The notes beneath the pieces were generated by a model that had not been told where the DNA came from, made no database searches, and saw nothing but the letters and a program-made list of their open reading frames with translations. From JAXFPC01 sp034180005 (GTDB taxonomy: Bacteria; Bacillota; Negativicutes; Acidaminococcales; Acidaminococcaceae), in NCBI GenBank assembly GCA_034180005.1, contig JAXFPC010000058.1, forward strand, positions 1 through 34,514: a stretch of 34,514 nucleotides of DNA. Direction: 5' to 3'. The translations under genes and the position numbers were made by a program. Below, piece by piece: positions 1 to 5,945 of the stretch; the first letter of the stretch is position 1; each line of letters opens with the position of its first letter.

Positions 1-985
1 AAACGCCCTTATCGTTTTTAATCCCCTGCAGACGCTGACGCAGTATTTCTTCCACTATCATGGCATTTTCCTCAAGATAAGGATCGTCTTCCTGCAAATT
101 AAGGAACAACGTCACGAACGGAGACTGACCGTTGGTAGTCATCAAAGTATTGATCTGATACTGTATGGTTTGAACGCCGCCCTTTAATTCATACCGCAGA
201 CGCTCTTCCGCCAATTTACGCACTGTGTCCTGGTCAAGTTTACCCTCGGCCGTTTCCTGAATATTTTTGACAAACTTCTCGTAGCTGCGGCGCAGATATT
301 TACCCAAATGACGGATATCTACTGATTGCCCCCCGTACTGACTGGAAGCAACGGAAGCTATAATTTGCGTCATGACCGTACAAGCAACCTGGAAGCTTTT
401 GGGATTCTCAATCATCTTGCCGTTCATCACAGTGCCGTTATCCAACATATCGCCTATATTAATAAGGCAACAATTAAAGATAGGCTGAATAAAATAGTCC
501 GCATCGTGAAAATGCAACAGACCTTCTTCGTGAGCCTTGGAAATTTTCTCCGGCAGCATGATGCGTCTGGTCAGATCCTTGGAAACCTCACCGGCTATAA
601 GATCTCGCTGAGTAGCAGCCATGACGGCATTCTTATTGGAATTTTCTTCCATAACATCTTTGTTGCTGTTGCGAATAAGCGAAAGTATTGATTCATCAGT
701 AGTATTAGCTTTACGCACCAACGCTCTTTTGTATCTGTAAATAATGTACTGCTTGGCAAGCTCAAACTTTCCTGCATCCATCAGGCTGTGCTCGACAATA
801 TCCTGAATATCTTCTACCAACAAACGTTTTCTGTTGCGTGAAAGCACATCGTTGGCAATCATGCGTATTTTTTCATCTTCAATACGATCTTCCGGCTCCA
901 CCACCGCGTTAGCTTTCTGAATGGCAACTACTATTTTGCTGCTGTCAAAGTCGACAGTCGTTCCGTCGCGCTTGATAACCTTCAT
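1..985 (-). CDS. nrdD: Anaerobic ribonucleoside-triphosphate reductase, N-terminal part (runs off left edge)
   Basis: This is the start of the class III (oxygen-sensitive, glycyl-radical) ribonucleotide reductase, which makes deoxynucleotides during anaerobic growth. The frame is open from ATG 985 to the window edge, giving the first 328 residues. Residues 1-90 form the ATP-cone regulatory domain (MKVIKRDGTTVDFD at the start). The catalytic barrel begins with the class III signature HFHDADYF near 158 and FNCCLIN near 170, which holds the substrate-site cysteine of the family. The C-terminal zinc site and glycyl radical lie outside the window. A GGGTGG Shine-Dalgarno-like sequence precedes the start. 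The gene diverges from the EamA exporter gene and has a promoter carrying two NrdR boxes. nrdG, if linked, would lie off the left edge. Confidence 0.95.
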   Translation of the reverse strand, partial: MKVIKRDGTTVDFDSSKIVVAIQKANAVVEPEDRIEDEKIRMIANDVLSRNRKRLLVEDIQDIVEHSLMDAGKFELAKQYIIYRYKRALVRKANTTDESILSLIRNSNKDVMEENSNKNAVMAATQRDLIAGEVSKDLTRRIMLPEKISKAHEEGLLHFHDADYFIQPIFNCCLINIGDMLDNGTVMNGKMIENPKSFQVACTVMTQIIASVASSQYGGQSVDIRHLGKYLRRSYEKFVKNIQETAEGKLDQDTVRKLAEERLRYELKGGVQTIQYQINTLMTTNGQSPFVTLFLNLQEDDPYLEENAMIVEEILRQRLQGIKNDKGV

Positions 986-1074
986 AACTTTATCCACCCT
1001 TCGTCCTAAAAAATTATGTATAATTACAGGTAATTTCTCCCCGATATATTGCGTTCCAATCTCAATTCAATGAT

Positions 1075-1103
1075 ATTCTAGCACAATATATAAACTATGT
1101 CAA
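1075..1103 (-). promoter_or_regulatory. nrdD promoter
   Basis: On the minus strand TTGACA (1103-1098) and TAGAAT (1080-1075) are separated by exactly 17 bp. This predicts a start near 1068 and a leader of about 80 nt. The leader contains a 6-bp hairpin (1022-1035). The spacer is occupied by the first NrdR box. Confidence 0.85.
1081..1096 (-). promoter_or_regulatory. NrdR box 1 (inside promoter spacer)
   Basis: This 16-mer matches the published NrdR consensus ACACWATATATWGTGT at 12 of 16 positions. It sits exactly between the -35 and -10 of nrdD, so NrdR bound here would block RNA polymerase. Confidence 0.75.
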
Positions 1104-1111
1104 AGACAAAA

Positions 1112-1127
1112 ACACAATATATTGTAA
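1112..1127 (-). promoter_or_regulatory. NrdR box 2 (upstream of -35)
   Basis: This 16-mer (ACACAATATATTGTAA read on the + strand) matches the NrdR consensus at 14 of 16 positions. It lies 31 bp from box 1, about three helical turns. That is the paired spacing typical of NrdR operators, so the pair is much stronger evidence than either box alone. Confidence 0.82.
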
Positions 1128-1232
1128 TTTTATTTGAAAGAACAAATACTTCGCAGTCAACGCCGAATTTGCCGTTCACAAAAATTTTTCTCTCATTTTT
1201 CACTGTTGCTCCCTCTTATTTAACAAAAAGAC

Positions 1233-1261
1233 TTCCGATAGTCCCGAAAACATGATAGAAT
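1233..1261 (+). promoter_or_regulatory. Possible promoter of the EamA exporter gene
   Basis: TAGAAT (1256-1261) is a good -10. The -35 at 17 bp, TTCCGA, is poor. The same ATGATAGAAT string recurs in the stronger promoter at 2917-2945, which supports the -10 assignment. Confidence 0.35.
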
Positions 1262-1292
1262 AATTTCCACTATCCTAAAAGGAGTATACATC

Positions 1293-2228
1293 ATGGCAAA
1301 CACCACGGCATCGAAGCAATATCTCGGCAGCCTTATGCTTACCGTATGCGCATTCATATGGGGAACAGCCTTTATAGCGCAAAGCGTAGGCAGCGAATTC
1401 ATAGAACCTTTGACATTTAATTTCAGTCGCAGCGTGCTGGCATCCGTCTTTCTTCTCTGTTGCGCTTTCATTATGGACGCGCTGAAGAAAAAAGATTTTA
1501 CTTTTTGGGGGTCTGATGATCCCATTTATAAAGAACGTCTGCTTAAGGGCGGCGTCCTGTGCGGAATTTTCATCAGCGCCGCCAGTTTCTTTCAACAAGT
1601 CGGCATTGCTTACACAACCGTAGGCAAGAGCGGCTTCATCACAGCGCTTTATCTTGTCATCGTACCTGTGTTGTGCTTTATTATCTATCGTCGGTCCATC
1701 GGCGTTTTAACGGGAGCAGGTATCATCACTGCTGCTGTAGGCATGTATTTCATCTGCATCAACGAAAGTTTCACCATAAATATCGGCGATTTTTATACTC
1801 TTATCTGCGCCGTTTGTTTTGCCCTGCAAATTATCTGCATCGAAAATGTCATTAAAAATCTGGACGGTGTACGTCTTTCCATGATACAGTTTCTGACCAG
1901 TTCCGTGATTAACGGCATCTTGATGTTTATTTTTGAAACACCGTCCGCAGACGCTCTGATTCACGGCTGGCTGCTGCTCGCCTACACAGGAATTATGTCC
2001 AGCGGCGTAGCTTACACTCTGCAGATTGTGGGACAAAAATACGTCAGTTCCGTTCTCGCCTGTATGCTCATGAGTCTAGAATCAGCTTTTGCTCTTATCA
2101 GCGGTTGGCTGCTTTTAGGCCAGTCCATGACCACTAGAGAGATTTTCGGCTGCCTGCTTGTTTTTGCCGCGATAATTTTAGCGCAGGTGCCGCCTGAAAT
2201 ATTTTTCAGAAAGAAAACGTCTGCGTGA
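1293..2228 (+). CDS. EamA/DMT-superfamily transporter
   Basis: This is a 311-residue inner-membrane protein with about ten hydrophobic segments arranged as two five-helix EamA halves. The first half opens with the typical AFIWGTAFIAQS motif, and the second carries the YTLQIVGQKY and ESAFALISGWLLLGQ motifs. The length is normal for the drug/metabolite transporter superfamily, whose members usually export amino acids or other small metabolites. The substrate cannot be told from sequence. The ATG is preceded by AAAAGGAG 8 bp upstream. The gene is monocistronic: it diverges from nrdD and ends at a strong bidirectional terminator. Confidence 0.88.
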   Translation: MANTTASKQYLGSLMLTVCAFIWGTAFIAQSVGSEFIEPLTFNFSRSVLASVFLLCCAFIMDALKKKDFTFWGSDDPIYKERLLKGGVLCGIFISAASFFQQVGIAYTTVGKSGFITALYLVIVPVLCFIIYRRSIGVLTGAGIITAAVGMYFICINESFTINIGDFYTLICAVCFALQIICIENVIKNLDGVRLSMIQFLTSSVINGILMFIFETPSADALIHGWLLLAYTGIMSSGVAYTLQIVGQKYVSSVLACMLMSLESAFALISGWLLLGQSMTTREIFGCLLVFAAIILAQVPPEIFFRKKTSA

Positions 2229-2242
2229 CACACCGAAAAAGC

Positions 2243-2280
2243 AAAGATGCTGTCGGAAATCTTCTCCCGACAGCATCTTT
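2243..2280. terminator. Bidirectional terminator between converging genes
   Basis: A perfect 14-bp stem (2243-2256 with 2267-2280) is followed by ATTTTTT on the + strand and by TTTTT on the minus strand. It can therefore end both the EamA gene and the SGNH hydrolase gene. Confidence 0.9.
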
Positions 2281-2323
2281 ATTTTTTATGCATCTTCTGC
2301 ATCCGATATTTATATTTCTCGCT

Positions 2324-2869
2324 TCATTCTTCTGAAAGCCATTTCCGCAAAAGCGGAGCCGCGTATGCTCCCATACACTCATAAGCACCCGCTTTGGGAT
2401 GCACGCCGTCCAAATACGCCGTTTGCAAATCAGAATATTTCATAAGCAATCCTGTCTGTATGTCCAAAAGAAAATTTTTCTCGGCAAAATTCTCCGCAAG
2501 ATGCTGTCGCAGCAATTTAAGTTTTGTATTTAAAAACTCTTCTCCGCTCAACAAAGGCAAAACGAAACAAAGTTTGACGCCTCTATCCTCAGCCCATGCC
2601 GAAGCAGACTCGAAATCTCTCAGAGTGTGCTCAAGCATGCGCCCTTCTATAACATCATTAGCTCCGCCAAAAAAAATAACGTGCTTCACATAATCAGGCA
2701 AACACGTATAACGCAGTCTGTAAAAAATATCGTCACAACACGCTCCGCAGGAACCGTAATTAAGCATTTTTATACCTGAATATTTTTCGACAGCCGCTGT
2801 CCACGAATTGCCGCTGCCGAAAGGGAATCCCTCCGTCAGAGAATCACCGAAGCACGCAATATACCGCAC
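2324..2869 (-). CDS. SGNH/GDSL-family hydrolase (esterase/lipase-like)
   Basis: This is a small 181-residue cytosolic serine esterase of the SGNH fold. All diagnostic blocks are present: FGDSLTEG with nucleophile Ser10 (block I), the block II Gly in NYGSCG, GGAND at 68-72 (block III) and DGVHP with Asp154 and His157 (block V). There is no signal peptide. I chose the GTG at 2869 rather than the ATG at 2917. GAGGTGA lies just upstream of the GTG, and the predicted transcription start (near 2888) falls inside the longer frame. The family acts on acyl esters of lipids, sugars or thioesters, and the substrate is unknown. The gene diverges from the alcohol dehydrogenase gene. Confidence 0.85.
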   Translation of the reverse strand: MRYIACFGDSLTEGFPFGSGNSWTAAVEKYSGIKMLNYGSCGACCDDIFYRLRYTCLPDYVKHVIFFGGANDVIEGRMLEHTLRDFESASAWAEDRGVKLCFVLPLLSGEEFLNTKLKLLRQHLAENFAEKNFLLDIQTGLLMKYSDLQTAYLDGVHPKAGAYECMGAYAAPLLRKWLSEE

Positions 2870-2894
2870 CGTAATCACCTCACGCTCTGACTCA

Positions 2895-2923
2895 ATTATA
2901 GCAAGCGCTCCATGCATTTACAA
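2895..2923 (-). promoter_or_regulatory. Promoter of the SGNH hydrolase gene
   Basis: TTGTAA (2923-2918) and TATAAT (2900-2895) are separated by exactly 17 bp. The -35 shares bases 2918-2922 with the -35 of the divergent dehydrogenase promoter. Confidence 0.75.
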
Positions 2924-2945
2924 GGTGTCTTCCTCATGATAGAAT
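2917..2945 (+). promoter_or_regulatory. Promoter of the alcohol dehydrogenase gene
   Basis: TTTACA (2917-2922) and TAGAAT (2940-2945) are separated by exactly 17 bp. The leader is about 50 nt and ends with GAAAGGAA before the ATG at 3003. Confidence 0.72.
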
Positions 2946-3002
2946 TAAGGCGTAAAAATTCTTGTTTGACGTTATTTATACAGTCAGAGAAAGGAACGCA
3001 GC

Positions 3003-4187
3003 ATGGATAATTTCAAATATTATGCACCGACTCGTATTTGCTTCGGCAAAAATGCGGAAATAAACACAGGCCGCCTGTGCAAAGAAGCCGGCGCTACGAA
3101 AGTTTTGCTTCACTACGGCGGCTCCAGCGCGCGTAAAAGTGGCTTGCTGGACAGAGTATGCGCCAGTCTGAAGGAAGAAAATATTCCCTATGTATCCTTA
3201 GGCGGTGTAGTTCCCAATCCTCGCCTCAGTAAAATCAGAGAAGGCATAGAACTTTGCCGCAAAGAAAGGGTCGATCTGATCCTCGCCGTCGGCGGCGGCA
3301 GTGTCATCGACAGCGCCAAAGCTATAGGCTACGGCCTGTATGGAGATGATGATGTATGGGATTATTATCTCATGAAAAAGATCCCTCAAGGAAGCATTCC
3401 CGTAGGAGCCGTGCTGACGATGGCAGCGGCAGGAAGCGAAATGAGCAATTCCTCCGTTGTGACTAACGAAGACGGATGGCTGAAGCGCGGACTCACCACG
3501 CCCTACGGTTACTGCAAATTCGCTGTGATGAATCCCGAACTGACTTACACGCTTCCGGCTTATCAAACTGCCAGCGGTTGCGTAGATATCATTATGCACA
3601 CACTGGAGCGCTACTTCACTACACCGGCAGCCAGACAACTGGAAATCATCGACGGAATCTCTGAAGAATTGCTGCGCACTGTCATCCGCAATGCACCTCG
3701 CGCTTTGAAAAATCCTGCCGATTATGATGCCAGAGCCGAAATAATGTGGTGCAGCACTCTTTCCCACAATGACACCACAGGCGAGCGCGGCTTCGGTGAT
3801 TGGGCTTGCCATCAACTGGAACATGAGCTTAGCGGTATTTATGATGTTGCTCACGGCGCAGGTTTGGCCTCTATTTGGGGAAGCTGGGCACGCTATGTTG
3901 CCAAAGATGCTCCGGAGCGATTCGCGCAATTGGCGGTAAACGTATTCCGGCTGCCGGCAGATTTCCGCAATCCCGAAGCTGTCGCTTTTGCCGGCATAGA
4001 AGCAATGGAAAGTTTCTTCAGCAGTATCGGCATGCCCACTTCCATCGGCGAGCTCGGTATAAGTCTTACAGAAGCTCAGATTAAGGAGCTTGCTTACAAA
4101 TGCAGTTTCATGAATACTCGCACTATCGGTCAATTTAAAGTTCTCACCACAACAGACATGGAAAATATTTATCGAACTGCTCTGTAA
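3003..4187 (+). CDS. Iron-containing alcohol dehydrogenase (BdhA/YqhD-like)
   Basis: This 394-residue soluble group III dehydrogenase interconverts aldehydes and alcohols with NAD(P)H. In anaerobes such enzymes usually act as butanol/propanol-type reductases that remove electrons. The N-terminal Rossmann-like half carries the nucleotide-binding GGGSVIDSAKA (97-107). The C-terminal helical half has the four metal ligands expected for the butanol-dehydrogenase branch: Asp195, His199, His270 and His284 (in DIIMH and DVAHGAG). The length is standard. A GGAAC sequence precedes the ATG. The gene is monocistronic with its own promoter and a downstream hairpin terminator. The exact substrate is unknown. 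Confidence 0.93.
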   Translation: MDNFKYYAPTRICFGKNAEINTGRLCKEAGATKVLLHYGGSSARKSGLLDRVCASLKEENIPYVSLGGVVPNPRLSKIREGIELCRKERVDLILAVGGGSVIDSAKAIGYGLYGDDDVWDYYLMKKIPQGSIPVGAVLTMAAAGSEMSNSSVVTNEDGWLKRGLTTPYGYCKFAVMNPELTYTLPAYQTASGCVDIIMHTLERYFTTPAARQLEIIDGISEELLRTVIRNAPRALKNPADYDARAEIMWCSTLSHNDTTGERGFGDWACHQLEHELSGIYDVAHGAGLASIWGSWARYVAKDAPERFAQLAVNVFRLPADFRNPEAVAFAGIEAMESFFSSIGMPTSIGELGISLTEAQIKELAYKCSFMNTRTIGQFKVLTTTDMENIYRTAL

Positions 4188-4211
4188 CAAAAGCTCCGTA
4201 TCATAACAAAT

Positions 4212-4280
4212 AAACCACAGCTGACGCACTGACTTGACGCTTTCATATTGAAGCGTAAGAGAATGTTCAAGCTGTGGTTT
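4212..4280. terminator. Nested-hairpin terminator between converging genes
   Basis: An 11-bp perfect outer stem (4212-4222 with 4270-4280) leads into TTT on the + strand and TTTATTTG on the minus strand. It encloses a second 6-bp hairpin (ACGCTT/AAGCGT, 4237-4256). It separates the converging dehydrogenase and solute-binding protein genes. Confidence 0.7.
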
Positions 4281-4303
4281 TTTATTGCTGCGATAAAAAG
4301 CGA

Positions 4304-5863
4304 CTATCGCTTTGCGCTCCAACAAACTTTTTCAAGAGTCACCCCGTATGACGTAGCCCGGTAATCCTGTATTTTTTTGCTGCTTACAGCAAGGTTCATA
4401 TCTTCTAAAAGCGGAGCCATCGCCGGATATCTTATCAGCTCCTCCAAAATTTTTTCATAAAGTTTCTTTCTGTCGCCAATATTGTTGGTAAATTCCAATT
4501 CCGCAAAACACTGATCAACAACTTCATTTTTATAACCGAATTTGCTGATTAAATTGGTGCCACCGCTCGAACTGAAATAGTCGCACAACAAAACTGTGGG
4601 ATCTTGATGCCCCAGACCTCTTATGCCTATTGTCATGTCAAAATCACCTTTATCCTTAATCTTGCGAATGGCAAGATTGTCAGCCATTACGATTTTAATG
4701 TCCAAACCAAGTGATTTTAATTCAGCTTGCATATATTCCGCTACAGCCTTGTAAGGATATCTGTCCGTTGAATAATGAGACAAGATCATACGCACAGGAT
4801 ATCTCCTTCCTCGCAGCACTTCTTGCGCTAACCTCTGTGCCGTGACTAAATCCTGCGCAGATACATATTTGACTGCAAAAGGATTTCTACTGTTTAAAAA
4901 ACTGCTCGTCGGAATTCCGTATCCACAAAAAAAGTGTTCGACAATTTTGTCGCGATTCAAGGCCAAATTTACCGCCTGACGCATTCTTTGATCGTTAAAA
5001 GGAAATCGTGTACCATTAAAAGTCAAAAAGTGCGATATCGTAGATTGTGCAGCATCAACTGTAAATCTCCCGTCTTTGACAAGCTCTCGCGCCATCACCG
5101 GCGGCAAGCTTCCCAAGTCAAGCACTCCTTGAATTTCTCCCGTTTTTAACGCCGAATACCTTGCTTCCGCGGAAGGAATTGTTCTTATACGAATTCGCTC
5201 CGACTTTGCCAGCTCGCTGTGATATCCGTCAAACCTTTCCAAAATAATTTGATTACCGGGACTCCAATCCACAATTTTAAAAGGACCGGTCCCTTGCGCA
5301 TAACCTGTAAACGTTCCTGTCTTTTCATCAAAACACTTCGGACTGAACATCGCACTTCCCCAACCGGCCATACGATAAATAAGCATGGGAAATGCCTTTG
5401 AAAAAATCAATTTTATGGTATAGTCATCCTGCAATACAACATCTTGCAAATTAGGATAAATATCTTCACAACGAAAGCCGTAAAAATTGGAAGCCTTGTA
5501 TCCCATATTTCTTATCCTGTTAAAATTTTTCATCACAGCATTCGCATCAAACACTGTTCCATCATGAAAAACAATGTTTTTCTTCAAACGGAACGTCCAT
5601 TCAGTTTTACCGGAATCAGCTACCCAGTCCTCTGCAAGCGCAGGAACTATTTTCCCGCTTGCCGATACGCTTACTAAAGATTCCCAAACTTTGAGTATGC
5701 TGGAACAATAATACGGTTCATTTTCTCCGGGAATCAAATCACGGGAAGAAGCCAGCACAATTTCTTTTTCCGAATGCTCTTTCGTTCCCAAACCGAAAAA
5801 TATCGCAAATACAATCAAGCATACCGCTATTGCGGCTCCCCAATATATTTTTCTCATTTTCAC
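4304..5863 (-). CDS. ABC transporter solute-binding protein, family 5 (peptide/nickel type)
   Basis: This is a periplasmic substrate-capturing protein of the SBP_bac_5 family (OppA/DppA/NikA relatives), about 519 residues. An N-terminal hydrophobic segment follows MRKIYWG. I see no good lipobox (AVC has Val at -1), so it is either a cleaved signal or a membrane anchor. Family features include LAEDW, FHDGTVFDANAV, GTGPFKIVDW and RMRQAVNLALNRDKI. The GTG at 5863 has AAGGTGG upstream; ATG 5857 is the alternative. It lies just downstream of the TonB receptor in the same direction, so the two may act in series, from outer membrane to periplasm. No matching permease or ATPase is adjacent. Substrate could be a metallophore, nickel complex or peptide. 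Confidence 0.88.
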   Translation of the reverse strand: MKMRKIYWGAAIAVCLIVFAIFFGLGTKEHSEKEIVLASSRDLIPGENEPYYCSSILKVWESLVSVSASGKIVPALAEDWVADSGKTEWTFRLKKNIVFHDGTVFDANAVMKNFNRIRNMGYKASNFYGFRCEDIYPNLQDVVLQDDYTIKLIFSKAFPMLIYRMAGWGSAMFSPKCFDEKTGTFTGYAQGTGPFKIVDWSPGNQIILERFDGYHSELAKSERIRIRTIPSAEARYSALKTGEIQGVLDLGSLPPVMARELVKDGRFTVDAAQSTISHFLTFNGTRFPFNDQRMRQAVNLALNRDKIVEHFFCGYGIPTSSFLNSRNPFAVKYVSAQDLVTAQRLAQEVLRGRRYPVRMILSHYSTDRYPYKAVAEYMQAELKSLGLDIKIVMADNLAIRKIKDKGDFDMTIGIRGLGHQDPTVLLCDYFSSSGGTNLISKFGYKNEVVDQCFAELEFTNNIGDRKKLYEKILEELIRYPAMAPLLEDMNLAVSSKKIQDYRATSYGVTLEKVCWSAKR

Positions 5864-5878
5864 GATTTCCACCTTAAT

Positions 5879-5904
5879 GCACCTGTTTTATAAAAAACAG
5901 GCGC
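5879..5904 (-). promoter_or_regulatory. Hairpin before solute-binding protein gene (alternative to terminator)
   Basis: An 11-bp stem (one G-U pair, 4-nt loop) lies just before the AAGGTGG ribosome site of the solute-binding protein gene. It shares bases 5898-5904 with the terminator stem at 5898-5937, so both cannot form at once. Confidence 0.5.
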
Positions 5905-5937
5905 CTTCCTGCAGTAAAACTTCAGATAGGCACCCTG
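5892..5937 (-). terminator. Terminator after the TonB receptor gene
   Basis: On the minus strand CAGGGTGCCT (5937-5928) pairs with AGGCGCCTG (5906-5898), with one wobble and one bulged base. Six U residues (5897-5892) follow. It starts 9 bp after the receptor stop codon and could limit readthrough into the binding-protein gene. Confidence 0.6.
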
Positions 5938-5945
5938 CAAAAATA

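Noticed and set aside
986..1292. Search for a small RNA or riboswitch in the nrdD/exporter gap
   Set aside because: Apart from the promoters, NrdR boxes and one 6-bp hairpin, I see no conserved riboswitch core (in particular no adenosylcobalamin element).
2870..2917. Extended N-terminus for the SGNH hydrolase from ATG 2917
   Set aside because: It would contain the promoter -10 and the predicted transcription start, and has no ribosome site; GTG 2869 does.
3198..4325. Long 375-codon minus-strand frame opposite the alcohol dehydrogenase
   Set aside because: It is the antisense shadow of a gene with complete family motifs, and its translation has no recognisable domain.
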